From: Flavobacteriales bacterium
Lineage (GTDB): Bacteria > Bacteroidota > Bacteroidia > Flavobacteriales_G > Salibacteraceae
Length of the DNA stretch: 64,000 bases
Assembly: GCA_018660685.1 (NCBI GenBank)
Contig: JABJJW010000024.1
Coordinates: forward strand, 124,001 to 188,000
Reading direction: 5' to 3'
The notes below the pieces were generated by a model. It was given only the letters and a program-made list of their open reading frames with translations, did no database searches and had not been told where the DNA came from. A program made the translations under genes and the position numbers. The stretch's first letter is position 1. Each line of letters starts with the position of its first letter. Below, piece by piece: positions 26,309 through 37,749 of this stretch.

Positions 26309-27004
26309 ATGGCAAAATTGACTAAAAAGCAAAAAGGTTACCTCGATAAGATCGAGGGAGACAAAGCATATAACATTAGCGATGCTTCAAGCCTCCTCAA
26401 AGAGGTAGCATCAGCTAAGTTTGATGAATCTGTGGATCTTAGTATCCGTCTAGGCGTAGACCCAAGAAAATCTAATCAGATGGTTAGAGGGGTTGTCACG
26501 CTTCCGCACGGTACCGGTAAGAATGTGAGAGTTCTTGTTCTCTGCACTCCTGATAAGGAGGAAGAGGCAAAAGCAGCCGGTGCTGACCATGTAGGCTTAG
26601 ACGATTTTATTACTAAGATCAAGGGAGGATGGACTGACGTAGACGTCATCATTACTACACCAAGTGTGATGGGTAAGGTTGGTCCCCTAGGAAGAGTATT
26701 AGGCCCTCGTGGTTTAATGCCGAATCCAAAAACAGGTACGGTGACTATGGACGTTGCCAAAGCTGTTCAGGAGGTAAAAGCCGGAAAGATCGATTTCAAA
26801 GTCGATAAGTTCGGTATTGTTCATGCTTCCGTAGCGAAGGTTTCCTTCGACGCAGAAAAAATCGCGGAAAACGCGAGTGAGCTGTTACAAACAATTATTA
26901 AGCTCAAGCCAGCTTCGGCCAAGGGTACTTATATGAAATCTGTTTATATAAGTAGTACCATGGGACCGGGGATATTGGTTGACACTAAGTCAGTGAGCTT
27001 ATAA
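26309..27004 (+). CDS. rplA: 50S ribosomal protein uL1
   Basis: The 231-residue protein of the L1 stalk. Conserved segments are '[20 protein letters not shown]', '[20 protein letters not shown]' (the L1 signature) and '[21 protein letters not shown]'. In many bacteria L1 also represses its own operon. It is the only gene in this block with a strong Shine-Dalgarno sequence close to the start. Confidence 0.97.
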   Translation: MAKLTKKQKGYLDKIEGDKAYNISDASSLLKEVASAKFDESVDLSIRLGVDPRKSNQMVRGVVTLPHGTGKNVRVLVLCTPDKEEEAKAAGADHVGLDDFITKIKGGWTDVDVIITTPSVMGKVGPLGRVLGPRGLMPNPKTGTVTMDVAKAVQEVKAGKIDFKVDKFGIVHASVAKVSFDAEKIAENASELLQTIIKLKPASAKGTYMKSVYISSTMGPGILVDTKSVSL

Positions 27005-27022
27005 CATTCGTAATTCACTAAG

Positions 27023-27547
27023 ATGACACGAGAAGAAAAAGATACTCTGATAAGTGATCTTGCTGAAAGATTGACACAGAACGAGGTAGTTTACCTCGCT
27101 GATGTTGCTGATCTAGATGCCGAGAGCGCCGGCAAATTGCGCAGACTGTGCTTCCAACGAGATGTACAATTGCAGGTGGTCAAAAACACACTATTGCGTA
27201 AAGCGATGGAGCGTGTTGAAGGCAAGGATTTCGGTGAATTAACCGAGGTTTTGAAAGGTAACACAGGAATAATGATTGCTGAGGCTGGAAATACACCAGC
27301 TAAGTTGATCAAGGAGTTCAGAAAGAAATCGAAAAAACCGATTTTGAAAGGCGCGTACGTTGAGGAGAGCATCTACATTGGAGATAATCACCTTGAAGCA
27401 CTTGCTAATCTGAAGTCTAAGAACGAACTTATCGGTGACGTTATTCTATTGCTTCAATCTCCTGCGAAGAATGTTGTGGGTAGCCTTCAATCTGGAGGAA
27501 ACACACTGTCAGGACTCGTCAAGGCATTACAGGAAAGAGCATCTTAA
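27023..27547 (+). CDS. rplJ: 50S ribosomal protein uL10
   Basis: The 174-residue base of the L7/L12 stalk. 'KLRRLCFQRDVQLQVVKNTLLRKAM' is the rRNA-binding core, and the C-terminal helix 'AKNVVGSLQSGGNTLSGLVKAL' is the L7/L12 docking site. It is 18 nt after rplA and 36 nt before rplL. Confidence 0.96.
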   Translation: MTREEKDTLISDLAERLTQNEVVYLADVADLDAESAGKLRRLCFQRDVQLQVVKNTLLRKAMERVEGKDFGELTEVLKGNTGIMIAEAGNTPAKLIKEFRKKSKKPILKGAYVEESIYIGDNHLEALANLKSKNELIGDVILLLQSPAKNVVGSLQSGGNTLSGLVKALQERAS

Positions 27548-27583
27548 AATTAATTTGAAACAACAACTTTTAATACATATATA

Positions 27584-27964
27584 ATGGCTGATTTAAAAGA
27601 TTTTGCAGAGCAACTTGTAAACCTCACTGTTAAGGAGGTTAGCGAACTTGCTGACATTCTAAAGGATGAATACGGAATCGAACCTGCTGCTGCTGCAGTA
27701 GCTATGGCTGGCCCAGCGGCTGGTGGCGGAGAAGGCGGAGGAGCAGAAGAAAAATCTGAATTCGACGTAATTCTTAACGCTGCAGGTGGTTCTAAGCTTG
27801 CTGTCGTGAAACTAGTTAAGGAAATGACCGGACTTGGGCTCAAAGAGGCTAAGGAACTAGTTGATGGTGCACCTAAACCATTGAAGGAAGGTGTAGCGAA
27901 AGACGAAGCTGAAGCACTTAAAACGCAGCTTGAAGAAGCTGGCGCTGAGGTTGAGATTAAGTAA
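27584..27964 (+). CDS. rplL: 50S ribosomal protein bL12 (L7/L12)
   Basis: The 126-residue stalk protein that recruits translational GTPases. It has an N-terminal dimerisation helix ('[20 protein letters not shown]'), an Ala/Gly-rich hinge ('[16 protein letters not shown]') and the conserved C-terminal domain ('[20 protein letters not shown]'). A hairpin between rplL and rpoB is placed like the attenuator known from other bacteria. Confidence 0.97.
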   Translation: MADLKDFAEQLVNLTVKEVSELADILKDEYGIEPAAAAVAMAGPAAGGGEGGGAEEKSEFDVILNAAGGSKLAVVKLVKEMTGLGLKEAKELVDGAPKPLKEGVAKDEAEALKTQLEEAGAEVEIK

Positions 27965-27989
27965 GCATTTTAAATAATTACTTCGCGAA

Positions 27990-28023
27990 GGTCTAGCTCC
28001 ATTTGGGGCTAGGCCCTTTGTTG
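27990..28023 (+). terminator. rplL-rpoB intergenic attenuator hairpin
   Basis: GGTCTAGCTCC (27990-28000) pairs with GGGGCTAGGCC (28005-28015), 11 bp with two G-T pairs and a 4-nt loop, followed by CTTTGTTGTTTG. Partial termination here would lower rpoBC relative to the L12 genes, as known elsewhere. Confidence 0.65.
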
Positions 28024-28057
28024 TTTGTAGTCGTAGTATAATTCACATTTTAGTTCA

Positions 28058-31000
28058 ATGACCAAATCGAACGTACAGGAGAGGATTAATTTTTCTCGCA
28101 CCCAAAATCAGCTCCAATACCCTGACTTCCTCGATATCCAATTGAAGTCTTTCCAAGACTTTTTCCAATTGGAAACCTCACCAGAAGACCGTGAGAACGA
28201 GGGTTTGTTCAACGTATTTAGCGAGAACTTCCCGATTACGGATTCTCGAAACAACTTCGTTCTGGAGTTCCTTGACTATTTCATCGATCCGCCGAGATAT
28301 GCGATTGACGAATGTGTTGAGCGAGGTTTAACTTACAGTGTGCCTTTGAAGGCAAAGCTTAAGCTTTACTGTACGGACCCTGAACACGAAGATTTCGAAA
28401 CCATCCTTCAGGATGTGTACCTCGGTACTATTCCTTACATGACTCCACGCGGATCATTTGTGATCAATGGAGCAGAGCGAGTTGTGGTTTCGCAATTGCA
28501 CCGTTCTCCTGGAGTGTTCTTCGGACAAAGTTTCCACGCCAACGGCACGAAGCTTTATTCAGCTCGAATCATTCCTTTCAAAGGTTCTTGGATCGAATTC
28601 GCGACCGATATCAATAGCGTCATGTACGCTTATATTGATCGTAAGAAAAAGCTTCCAGTAACAACATTATTGAGATCCATCGGATACGAGAGTGATAAGG
28701 AAATCCTTGAGATTTTCGACCTCGCTGATGAGATCAAGGTCAGTAAAACAGGACTGAAAAAGGTTGTAGGTCGTCGACTCGCAGCTCGTGTTCTAAAAAC
28801 ATGGTTTGAAGACTTCGTTGATGAAGATACCGGTGAAGTGGTGTCAATTGAACGTAACGAGGTAGTCGTTGACCGTGAGACAGTAATTGAAGATCAACAC
28901 ATTGAGATCATTCTCGACGCGGAAGCGAAGACTATCCTTTTGCACAAAGAGAATATCAATGCTGCAGATCACGCGATTATCTACAATACACTACAAAAAG
29001 ACCCTTCAAACTCTGAAATTGAAGCGGTTGAGCATATCTATCGAATTCTTCGAAACGCTGAGCCACCAGATGAGGAAACAGCTCGGGGAATAATTGATAA
29101 GCTTTTCTTCTCTGATAAGCGATACGATCTTGGTGAAGTTGGTCGATACAGAATCAACAAGAAGCTCGGTCTAGATATCGACATGGAAAACCGAGTGTTG
29201 ACCAAAGAAGACATTATTAGCATCATCAAGTACTTGATCGCATTGATCAACTCTAAGACAGATGTGGATGATATCGATCACTTGAGTAATCGACGTGTTC
29301 GTACAGTTGGAGAGCAGCTGTATAACCAGTTCGGAGTTGGTCTTGCTCGAATGGCAAGAACGATTCGTGAAAGAATGAATGTTCGGGACAATGAGGTGTT
29401 TACACCAATTGACCTGATTAACGCGAAGACTCTTTCTTCCGTTATTAACTCATTCTTCGGAACGAACCAGCTATCTCAGTTCATGGATCAAACGAATCCA
29501 CTCTCTGAGATTACGCACAAGAGAAGACTTTCCGCACTCGGACCTGGAGGTCTATCCAGAGAGCGTGCAGGATTCGAGGTACGTGATGTTCATTATACGC
29601 ACTACGGAAGACTTTGTACGATTGAAACTCCGGAAGGACCAAACATTGGTTTGATTTCTTCACTCTGTGTATATGCTAAGGTGAACAAGCTTGGATTTAT
29701 CGAAACTCCTTACCGTAAGGTAGACGGAGCGAAGGTGAAACTAGAAGACATCGTTTATCTAAGTGCAGAAGAGGAAGATGAGCAAATGATTGCCCAGGCG
29801 AATGCCAAGGTGAACAATAAAGGTGCATTTGAAACCGAAAAAGTAAAAGCTCGATTTGAAGGTGACTTCCCAGTGGTTGAACCGAAAGAAATCACGTTGA
29901 TGGACGTTGCTCCTAACCAGATTGCTTCGATTGCAGCATCGCTTATTCCATTCTTGGAGCACGATGATGCGAACCGTGCCTTGATGGGATCAAACATGTC
30001 ACGTCAGTCAGTTCCACTTGTTCGTCCAGAATCACCGATCGTAGGTACAGGCCTTGAAAGATTGGTAGCTCAGGATTCACGTGTACTTCAGTATGCAGAA
30101 GGAGATGGGGTTGTTGAGTTCGTGGATGCTAATGAGATTACAATCAAGTATGCTCTTAGCAAAGAAGACGAACTTGTAAGCTTTGACAACGAGTACAGAA
30201 CTTACAAACTCACTAAATTCCGTAAGACAAACCAAAGTACGACCATTAACCTTCGTCCAATTGTTGAGAAAGGACAGCGCGTTAAGAAAGGTCAGGTATT
30301 GAGTGAAGGTTACGGAACTCAAAAAGGTGAACTTGCACTTGGACGAAACCTTATGGTTGCCTTCATGCCTTGGAAAGGGTACAACTTTGAAGATGCGATC
30401 GTGATTTCTGATAAGGTTGTAAGAGATGACATCTATACTTCGATCCACGTTGACGAATTTGTTCTTGAGGTGCGAGACACTAAAAGAGGTCTAGAAGAAC
30501 TTACTGCTGACATTCCAAATGTTAGTGAAGAAGCGACCAAAAACCTCGATGAGAACGGACTAATTCGAATTGGAACTGAGGTTAAGGAAGGTGATATTCT
30601 AATTGGAAAGATTACTCCAAAAGGAGAAACTGATCCAACACCAGAAGAGAAACTTCTGAGAGCAATTTTCGGCGATAAAGCAGGCGACGTTAAAGACGCT
30701 TCATTGAAGGTTCCACCTAGTGGATCCGGATTCGTTATCGAAAAGAAGTTGTTCTCGAGAGCTATTAAGGACCGTAAGGCTAAAGCTCAGGAGAAGCACA
30801 TCATCGAAGAAATAGATAGGGAGTACGAAAAGACAATCGCTGAACTTCAGAGTCGATTGGTTGAGAAGCTCTTCAGCATCGTAAATGGTAAAACATCGCA
30901 AGGTGTTTCGAACAACTTCAATGAGGAAATCATTAAGAAGGGAACGAAATTTACGCAGAAGAGTCTACAAGGATTGGATTACACAAATCTGAATCCAAGT

Positions 31001-31864
31001 GGATGGACTACGGCCGATCAGAAGAATGTCCACATTAAGCAGACTCTCAATAACTATAACATAAAGGCAAACGATGCTCTTGGAGCGATGAAGCGTAAGA
31101 AGTTCGCAATCACTGTTGGTGATGAGCTTCCAAGTGGAATTATCCAATTGGCGAAGGTTTATCTAGCTAACAAGCGTAAGCTTAAGGTTGGGGATAAGAT
31201 GGCTGGACGTCACGGAAACAAGGGTATTGTTGCAAAGATTGTCCGACAGGAGGACATGCCATTCCTTGAGGATGGAACTCCAGTGGACATCGTGCTAAAC
31301 CCTCTTGGTGTACCATCAAGGATGAACCTGGGACAGATTTTCGAAACTGTACTTGGTTGGGCTGGAAAGAACCTCGGATTGAAGTTCTCTACACCAATTT
31401 TTGACGGGGCAACAATTGAAGATATCCATAAATACACTGCAGACGCTGGTGTGCCAGATTACGGTCGTACTTATCTCCATGATGGAGGTACAGGTGATCG
31501 ATTTGACCAGCCAGCGACCGTGGGTGTGATTTACATGCTCAAGCTGCATCACTTGGTTGACAATAAGATGCACGCACGTAGTATTGGACCATACTCTCTT
31601 ATTACGCAGCAACCACTCGGTGGTAAAGCACAGTTTGGTGGTCAGCGATTTGGAGAGATGGAGGTTTGGGCTCTCGAAGCATTTGGAGCAGCAAACATCC
31701 TCCGTGAGATTCTAACGGTTAAGTCGGATGACGTAATCGGAAGGGCGAAGGCTTATGAAGCAATTGTTAAAGGAGAACCGATGCCAGAACCTGGTATTCC
31801 AGAATCCTTCAACGTACTGCTCCATGAGATGCGCGGACTAGGTCTAAATATTACACTTGATTAA
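28058..31864 (+). CDS. rpoB: RNA polymerase beta subunit
   Basis: The 1268-residue catalytic subunit. The rifampicin pocket is intact around 475-540: '[20 protein letters not shown]', '[19 protein letters not shown]', '[14 protein letters not shown]'. Active-site region '[18 protein letters not shown]' is near 1045, and the C-terminus has '[19 protein letters not shown]'. The sequence shows no obvious frame problem. It follows rplL after an attenuator and is 32 nt before rpoC. Confidence 0.98.
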   Translation: MTKSNVQERINFSRTQNQLQYPDFLDIQLKSFQDFFQLETSPEDRENEGLFNVFSENFPITDSRNNFVLEFLDYFIDPPRYAIDECVERGLTYSVPLKAKLKLYCTDPEHEDFETILQDVYLGTIPYMTPRGSFVINGAERVVVSQLHRSPGVFFGQSFHANGTKLYSARIIPFKGSWIEFATDINSVMYAYIDRKKKLPVTTLLRSIGYESDKEILEIFDLADEIKVSKTGLKKVVGRRLAARVLKTWFEDFVDEDTGEVVSIERNEVVVDRETVIEDQHIEIILDAEAKTILLHKENINAADHAIIYNTLQKDPSNSEIEAVEHIYRILRNAEPPDEETARGIIDKLFFSDKRYDLGEVGRYRINKKLGLDIDMENRVLTKEDIISIIKYLIALINSKTDVDDIDHLSNRRVRTVGEQLYNQFGVGLARMARTIRERMNVRDNEVFTPIDLINAKTLSSVINSFFGTNQLSQFMDQTNPLSEITHKRRLSALGPGGLSRERAGFEVRDVHYTHYGRLCTIETPEGPNIGLISSLCVYAKVNKLGFIETPYRKVDGAKVKLEDIVYLSAEEEDEQMIAQANAKVNNKGAFETEKVKARFEGDFPVVEPKEITLMDVAPNQIASIAASLIPFLEHDDANRALMGSNMSRQSVPLVRPESPIVGTGLERLVAQDSRVLQYAEGDGVVEFVDANEITIKYALSKEDELVSFDNEYRTYKLTKFRKTNQSTTINLRPIVEKGQRVKKGQVLSEGYGTQKGELALGRNLMVAFMPWKGYNFEDAIVISDKVVRDDIYTSIHVDEFVLEVRDTKRGLEELTADIPNVSEEATKNLDENGLIRIGTEVKEGDILIGKITPKGETDPTPEEKLLRAIFGDKAGDVKDASLKVPPSGSGFVIEKKLFSRAIKDRKAKAQEKHIIEEIDREYEKTIAELQSRLVEKLFSIVNGKTSQGVSNNFNEEIIKKGTKFTQKSLQGLDYTNLNPSGWTTADQKNVHIKQTLNNYNIKANDALGAMKRKKFAITVGDELPSGIIQLAKVYLANKRKLKVGDKMAGRHGNKGIVAKIVRQEDMPFLEDGTPVDIVLNPLGVPSRMNLGQIFETVLGWAGKNLGLKFSTPIFDGATIEDIHKYTADAGVPDYGRTYLHDGGTGDRFDQPATVGVIYMLKLHHLVDNKMHARSIGPYSLITQQPLGGKAQFGGQRFGEMEVWALEAFGAANILREILTVKSDDVIGRAKAYEAIVKGEPMPEPGIPESFNVLLHEMRGLGLNITLD

Positions 31865-31896
31865 GCTTTTTAATTTACCATTCATAGATTACTGAA

Positions 31897-34800
31897 ATGG
31901 CGTTTAGAAAAGATACAAAACCCAGCAGCGGGTTCAATAAGATCACAATTAGTTTAGCTTCTCCAGAAATGATCCTGGAGAGATCTCACGGCGAGGTCTT
32001 GAAGCCTGAAACTATCAACTATCGTACGTACAAACCAGAACGTGATGGTCTATTCTGCGAGCGGATTTTTGGTCCGGTCAAAGACTATGAATGTCACTGT
32101 GGGAAGTACAAGCGTATCCGATATAAGGGTATTGTTTGCGACCGTTGTGGAGTTGAGGTGACTGAAAAGAAAGTACGTCGTGAGCGAATGGGACACATCT
32201 CTTTGGTGGTTCCTGTAGCACATATTTGGTACTTCAAGTCGCTTCCTAACAAGATTGGTTACTTGCTCGGACTTCCTAGTAAGAAGCTCGATTCGATTAT
32301 CTACTATGAGCGATACGTTGTTATCAACGCTGGTATTGCAAACAATAAAGAAGGAGAGCCTCTCCAGTATCTCGAATTCTTGACGGAAGAAGAGTATCTA
32401 GATATTCTTGATACGCTTCCACGTGAGAACCAGTACTTGGATGATGATGATCCAAACAAGTTTATCGCGATGATGGGTGCTGAGTCTCTCTATGCATTGC
32501 TCCAGAGATTGGACTTGGATGAGCTTTCATATGAATTGCGTCACAAGGCGAATACAGAAACATCTCAGCAACGTAAGAATGAAGCTCTCAAGAGACTTCA
32601 GGTTGTTGAGGCTTTCCGTTCAGCCAATAAGCACATCGTGAACCGTCCAGAATGGATGATCGTGAAGGTGGTGCCTGTTATTCCACCAGAGCTTCGGCCA
32701 TTAGTTCCACTTGATGGAGGACGATTCGCTACATCGGATTTGAATGACTTGTATCGTCGAGTTATTATTAGAAATAACCGTCTGAAGAGACTTCTAGAGA
32801 TTAAGGCACCAGAGGTGATCTTGAGAAACGAGAAGAGAATGCTTCAGGAAGCGGTTGATTCACTTTTTGATAATTCTCGTAAGTCATCCGCCGTTAAAAC
32901 TGAATCGAATAGAGCACTCAAGTCTCTATCAGATAGTTTGAAAGGTAAGCAAGGTCGATTCCGTCAAAACCTATTGGGTAAGCGTGTTGATTATTCAGCT
33001 CGTTCGGTAATCGTCGTTGGTCCTGAATTGAAACTGCATGAATGTGGTCTTCCGAAGGACATGGCAGCTGAATTGTTCAAGCCATTCATCATTCGAAAAC
33101 TCATTGAACGAGGAATCGTTAAAACTGTAAAGTCTGCGAAGAAGATCGTTGACAAGAAAGAACCAGTTGTTTGGGACATTCTTGAAAATGTATTGAAAGG
33201 ACACCCAGTTCTACTTAACCGGGCTCCGACTCTTCACAGATTAGGTATTCAGGCATTCCAGCCGAAGCTTATTGAAGGAAAGGCTATTCAGCTTCACCCA
33301 CTCGTATGTACTGCGTTCAACGCCGACTTCGATGGTGACCAGATGGCTGTTCACGTTCCACTTGGACACGCTGCCATTCTTGAAGCTCAGTTGTTGATGC
33401 TTGCATCTCACAACATTTTGAACCCAGCAAACGGTGCACCGGTTGCAGTACCTTCTCAAGACATGGTTCTTGGTCTGTACTACATTACCAAAGCTCGTCA
33501 GGGTACGAAAGAAGAACCGATGATCGGTGAAGGCAAAGTGTTCTACTCTCCAGAAGAAGTAATCATCGCTCACAATGAAGGTAAATTGGGTCTCCACTCA
33601 ATCATCAAAGTGAGAATTATGGATCGGGATGAGAGAAGGATTGAGGAGACAACTTGTGGTAGAATTCTATTTAACCAAGTTGTTCCTGAAGATGCCGGAT
33701 ACATCAACGAAGTTCTTACTAAGAAATCATTGAGAGACATCATTAGTCGTGTATTGAAAACATGTGGTCAAGCGGCTACAGCTAAATTCCTTGATGATAT
33801 CAAGGCACTTGGATTCTACATGGCATTTAAAGGTGGATTATCATTCAACCTTGCTGACGTACTTGTTCCAGACGAGAAGATGGATCTTCTTGGAAAGGCT
33901 CAACAAGAAGTTGATGAGGTGATGATGAACTACAACATGGGTCTCATTACCAATAACGAACGTTACAACCAGATCATTGATATCTGGACGCACACCAACT
34001 CTAAGTTGACACATGTGTTGATGAACCGATTGAAAAATGACAATCAAGGATTCAACTCTGTATACATGATGTTCGATTCTGGTGCGAGGGGTTCTAAGGA
34101 ACAGATTCGTCAGCTCTCAGGTATGAGGGGATTGATGGCGAAGCCGCGTAAGTCTGGAGCACAAGGAGGTGAAATTATCGAGAATCCGATTCTTTCTAAC
34201 TTCCGTGAAGGTCTTTCGATTCTTGAGTACTTCATCTCAACTCACGGTGCACGTAAAGGTCTTGCCGATACTGCACTTAAGACAGCGGATGCGGGTTACC
34301 TCACACGTCGTTTGGTTGATGTTGCACAAGATGTCATTGTTACCAATGTAGACTGCGGTACACTTCGAGGAATTGTTGAAACTCCATTGAAGAAGAACGA
34401 AGAGGTCGTTGAATCGTTGAAAGAGCGAATTGTTGGAAGAACAAGCGTTCATGAGGTGGTCAATCCTGCAGATGACGAAGTAATCGTTGCAGCAGGGGAT
34501 ATGATATCGGATGAAACTGCTCTTCAAATTGAAGCAGCTGGAATCGACGAAGTCGAAATTCGTTCAGCACTTACATGTGAGCAGCCAAGAGGTATTTGCT
34601 CTATGTGTTATGGTCAAAACCTAGCAAACGGTGGAGATGTTCAGATGGGTGAAGCAGTTGGTGTAATCGCTGCTCAATCGATCGGTGAGCCAGGAACACA
34701 GTTAACGCTTCGTACATTCCACGTTGGGGGTACGGCTTCTAGTATTGCTTCTGAATCGAAGATCGAGGCGAAAGTTGCTGGAAGACTGGAAATTGATGAA

Positions 34801-36201
34801 TTGAGAACTGTCGAGAAGAAGGACAAGGACGGAAAGAAGAGCACCATCGTTATCGGTCGTTCTTCTGAGATGCGCTTGACTGATGCTAAGACTGGTCTTA
34901 CAGCGATGACAAACAATATTCCTTACGGTGCTGAAGTATTTGTGAAGGCTGGAGTGGAACTTGAAAAAGGAGACTTGATTTGTAAGTGGGATCCATACAA
35001 CGCTGTCATCGTTTCTGAATTTGCGGGTAAACTTCAATTTGAGAGTATCGAAGAAGGAATTACATACAAAGAGGAATCAGATGAGCAAACCGGTTTCCGT
35101 GAGAAAGTAATTATCGACAACCGTGATAAGACAAAGAATCCAACCATTAATGTCACAGACAATAAGGGTGAGGTCTTGAGAACATACAGTATACCTGTAG
35201 GTGCTCATATCATGGTTAGCGAAGGAGACAAGGTTGGACCAGGTGCTATCCTTGTGAAGATTCCTCGTTCAGGTGGTAAGTCTTCTGGTGATATCACCGG
35301 AGGTCTTCCTCGAGTAACTGAATTATTCGAAGCTAGAAACCCATCAAACCCAGCTATAGTTTCTGAGGTTGATGGTATTATCAGCTTTGGTAAGATTAAG
35401 CGAGGTAACCGCGAAATCATTGTGGAGACAAGAGTTGGAGATAAGAGCAAGTATCTTGTTCCACTATCACGTCACATCCTTGTTCAGGAGAATGACTTTG
35501 TGAAAGCAGGTCAGCCACTTTCAGATGGAGCAATTACTCCAGCAGACATCCTTGCTATAAAAGGACCAACTGCGGTTCAGGAATACCTAGTGAATGAAAT
35601 TCAGGAAGTATACCGACTACAAGGGGTGAAGATCAATGACAAGCACTTCGAAGTAATTGTTCGCCAGATGATGCGTAAGGTTACAATTCTTGATCCAGGG
35701 GATACGCGTTTCTTGGAGAATCAGATCACCAATAAAGTGGACTTTATCGTTGAGAACGATAGCACTTTCGGAATGAAGGTGGTAATTGAGCCAGGTGATT
35801 CAGAAACTCTAAAAGCGGGTCAAATGCTTTCTGCTAGAAAACTCAGAGATGACAATTCAGCATTGAGACGAAAGGATCAGAAGCTGGTTGAAGCGCGAGA
35901 TGCGGTTCCCGCAACAGGTCAACCAATACTTCAGGGTATCACGAGAGCATCGCTTCAAACGAACAGCTTCATATCAGCGGCTTCCTTCCAGGAAACCACG
36001 AAGGTGTTGAACGAAGCAGCTGTTAATGGTAAGCAAGATAACCTCCTTGGATTGAAAGAGAATGTAATTGTAGGACACTTGATTCCTGCAGGTACTGGTC
36101 TCATAGATTACCGCAACACGGTAGTTGGTAGCCAAGAAGAGTACGATCAATTGATCGGCGCAGAATCTTCTGATGTAGTTGTAGACGAAGTATCAGAATA
36201 A
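31897..36201 (+). CDS. rpoC: RNA polymerase beta' subunit
   Basis: The 1434-residue subunit with the catalytic '[15 protein letters not shown]' (about 475), the N-terminal zinc site '[20 protein letters not shown]' (about 66-85), and the second zinc cluster '[13 protein letters not shown]' (about 893-905, with an upstream Cys in 'VDCGTLRG'). The trigger loop region '[20 protein letters not shown]' is intact. The C-terminal tail after '[12 protein letters not shown]' is acidic. It is followed by the DUF3467 gene after 1 nt. Confidence 0.98.
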   Translation: MAFRKDTKPSSGFNKITISLASPEMILERSHGEVLKPETINYRTYKPERDGLFCERIFGPVKDYECHCGKYKRIRYKGIVCDRCGVEVTEKKVRRERMGHISLVVPVAHIWYFKSLPNKIGYLLGLPSKKLDSIIYYERYVVINAGIANNKEGEPLQYLEFLTEEEYLDILDTLPRENQYLDDDDPNKFIAMMGAESLYALLQRLDLDELSYELRHKANTETSQQRKNEALKRLQVVEAFRSANKHIVNRPEWMIVKVVPVIPPELRPLVPLDGGRFATSDLNDLYRRVIIRNNRLKRLLEIKAPEVILRNEKRMLQEAVDSLFDNSRKSSAVKTESNRALKSLSDSLKGKQGRFRQNLLGKRVDYSARSVIVVGPELKLHECGLPKDMAAELFKPFIIRKLIERGIVKTVKSAKKIVDKKEPVVWDILENVLKGHPVLLNRAPTLHRLGIQAFQPKLIEGKAIQLHPLVCTAFNADFDGDQMAVHVPLGHAAILEAQLLMLASHNILNPANGAPVAVPSQDMVLGLYYITKARQGTKEEPMIGEGKVFYSPEEVIIAHNEGKLGLHSIIKVRIMDRDERRIEETTCGRILFNQVVPEDAGYINEVLTKKSLRDIISRVLKTCGQAATAKFLDDIKALGFYMAFKGGLSFNLADVLVPDEKMDLLGKAQQEVDEVMMNYNMGLITNNERYNQIIDIWTHTNSKLTHVLMNRLKNDNQGFNSVYMMFDSGARGSKEQIRQLSGMRGLMAKPRKSGAQGGEIIENPILSNFREGLSILEYFISTHGARKGLADTALKTADAGYLTRRLVDVAQDVIVTNVDCGTLRGIVETPLKKNEEVVESLKERIVGRTSVHEVVNPADDEVIVAAGDMISDETALQIEAAGIDEVEIRSALTCEQPRGICSMCYGQNLANGGDVQMGEAVGVIAAQSIGEPGTQLTLRTFHVGGTASSIASESKIEAKVAGRLEIDELRTVEKKDKDGKKSTIVIGRSSEMRLTDAKTGLTAMTNNIPYGAEVFVKAGVELEKGDLICKWDPYNAVIVSEFAGKLQFESIEEGITYKEESDEQTGFREKVIIDNRDKTKNPTINVTDNKGEVLRTYSIPVGAHIMVSEGDKVGPGAILVKIPRSGGKSSGDITGGLPRVTELFEARNPSNPAIVSEVDGIISFGKIKRGNREIIVETRVGDKSKYLVPLSRHILVQENDFVKAGQPLSDGAITPADILAIKGPTAVQEYLVNEIQEVYRLQGVKINDKHFEVIVRQMMRKVTILDPGDTRFLENQITNKVDFIVENDSTFGMKVVIEPGDSETLKAGQMLSARKLRDDNSALRRKDQKLVEARDAVPATGQPILQGITRASLQTNSFISAASFQETTKVLNEAAVNGKQDNLLGLKENVIVGHLIPAGTGLIDYRNTVVGSQEEYDQLIGAESSDVVVDEVSE

Positions 36202-36202
36202 G

Positions 36203-36523
36203 ATGGCAGACGAAAAGGATCAGAAGCAAAGTCAAATAAACATTGAGCTCTCGGAAGAAATGGCTCAAGGTGTTTATTCTAATCTAGCAATCATCACGCA
36301 CTCAAACGCGGAGTTTATAGTAGACTTCGTAAGTATGATGCCTGGTACGCCAAAGGCTCAAGTGAAGTCACGAATCATTCTCACACCTCAGCATGCTAAG
36401 CGCCTGTTGAACGCGTTGAATGAAAACGTGAAGAAGTTTGAGGCACAAAATGGCGAGATTGCCGAGATCGATCAAGGACAATCTCCATTTCCGATGAACT
36501 TCGGCCCAGCGGGCGAAGCATAG
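36203..36523 (+). CDS. DUF3467 family protein
   Basis: A 106-residue small acidic protein. It matches the DUF3467 pattern 'INIELSEEMAQGVYSNLAIITHSNAEFIVDFV...MPG' and 'VKSRIILTPQHAKRLLNALNENV'. It sits 1 nt after rpoC and ahead of the operon terminator, a placement typical of Bacteroidota. Its function is unknown; co-transcription with rpoBC suggests a link to transcription, which is inference. Confidence 0.85.
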   Translation: MADEKDQKQSQINIELSEEMAQGVYSNLAIITHSNAEFIVDFVSMMPGTPKAQVKSRIILTPQHAKRLLNALNENVKKFEAQNGEIAEIDQGQSPFPMNFGPAGEA

Positions 36524-36605
36524 TTAGAATCTATCGAGTCAATTCGAGCCCGAGCCGGTCGCCCGGGGAGGATGAATCGAGAATGACGAGTACACATAAA
36601 GCAAG

Positions 36606-36636
36606 TCCCTCATCAGCAATGGTGGGGGATTTTTTT
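36606..36636 (+). terminator. Strong terminator closing the rpo operon
   Basis: TCCCTCATCA (36606-36615) pairs with TGGTGGGGGA (36620-36629), 10 bp with two G-T pairs and a GCAA tetraloop, followed by seven T. It abuts the stop of the convergent acyltransferase remnant. Confidence 0.9.
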
Positions 36637-37716
36637 ATTTAGGAGGTGAAGATTCTTTGGTGAGTTCTAGACGGAAACGATCTCCCATTTTTCGAACTGG
36701 GCGCTCTACCAAACGATGAACCAGTTCACTTAGGATTATTGTAACGATGAAGTATACGAGCAAATTGAAGAATAGCGGTAGTTCGAGCTTTTTGATTCCC
36801 ATGAGTATTCCGGGAACGAAGTTGTGCAACAGATAAATCGCATAAGACAAAACGCCTCCTCTTAAAAGCCACCGGTTCTCCAAAATTCTGCCGATTCCGC
36901 CTTTAAAGCCAATCACCGTCAAACCGCTAAGTCCTGCACAGAATATCTCAAAAAGTGTTCGAAAAAATACCCACACATAGAAATGAGAATTGGGACTTAT
37001 CAGTACCCAAGAATAGCTAAGTAAAAGTCCAATGATAATCAGGTACTTGGCTATTGGGCTGGAAAAAATCTGGTAAAAGAGAGCTTCCTTCCATTTAAGA
37101 AAATACGCCAGCAATGCCCCGTACATGAATAAGTCAAGACATGATATCGTATGGATGTGAACGGTGAAATAATCGTAGGTTTCCGAGAATTATATATACC
37201 TGAATATCAATGCGATAGCCGCGATTAAAGCGATTACAGACATTAGAGTTTTCTTATTGAGTGTGAGAGCAATCAAGGGCCAGCCGAGGTAAAAGTATTC
37301 CTCAACGGAGAGAGACCAGAAATGGGAAAACGTGCTGGTCCAATGTTGCGTTTTGATGAAGTAGAAGTTTGAAGTGTAGGTCAGGTTGTAAATAAGCGCA
37401 TCTCTTAGTTCATTGTCATTGAACAATGTGGCCAATATGACCACCAAATAGTACAACGGGAATATTCGGAGCGCTCGCCTGATCCAGAAGCTTTTTGCAG
37501 CCTCCCAAAAACTAGTGTGTTTTTGAGTAATGCTATCGTTGAGTTGAAATAGTTGAAGTGAGATCAAAAACCCACTGATGACGAAGAAGAAATCAACACC
37601 AATGAAGCCAAGCTTCATTCGATCTATGATTGGGTTGGAATGGAGCCAATGGGCGATCATAACTGCGAATGCCGCGAAGAACCTGAAGCTATCTAGTTGT
37701 GTTTATAATACTTCAC
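36635..37716 (-). pseudogene. Acyltransferase family 3, disrupted by an in-frame TAA and an N-terminal frameshift
   Basis: A membrane O-acyltransferase (OafA/Acyl_transf_3) of about 360 codons. The N-terminal part reads 'LDSFRFFAAFAVMIAHWL', 'GVDFFFVISGFLISLQL', 'WIRRALRIFPLYYLVV' and 'FWSLSVEEYFYLGWPL', the family's signature blocks with the catalytic His. The frame then meets TAA at 37190-37192 ('IFRYI*FSETYDYF') and continues without shift into the 36635-37126 ORF ('MYGALLAYF' to 'LVERPVRK'). No start codon precedes 'LDSFRFF' in its frame; a GTG at 37716 ('VKYYKH') lies in another frame, implying a 1-nt indel near 37695. It is the last gene of the cbs operon. Two lesions argue for real decay. 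Confidence 0.8.
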
Positions 37717-37749
37717 TAGCTCAATGTCTAATACCGATTGAAAGCTATT

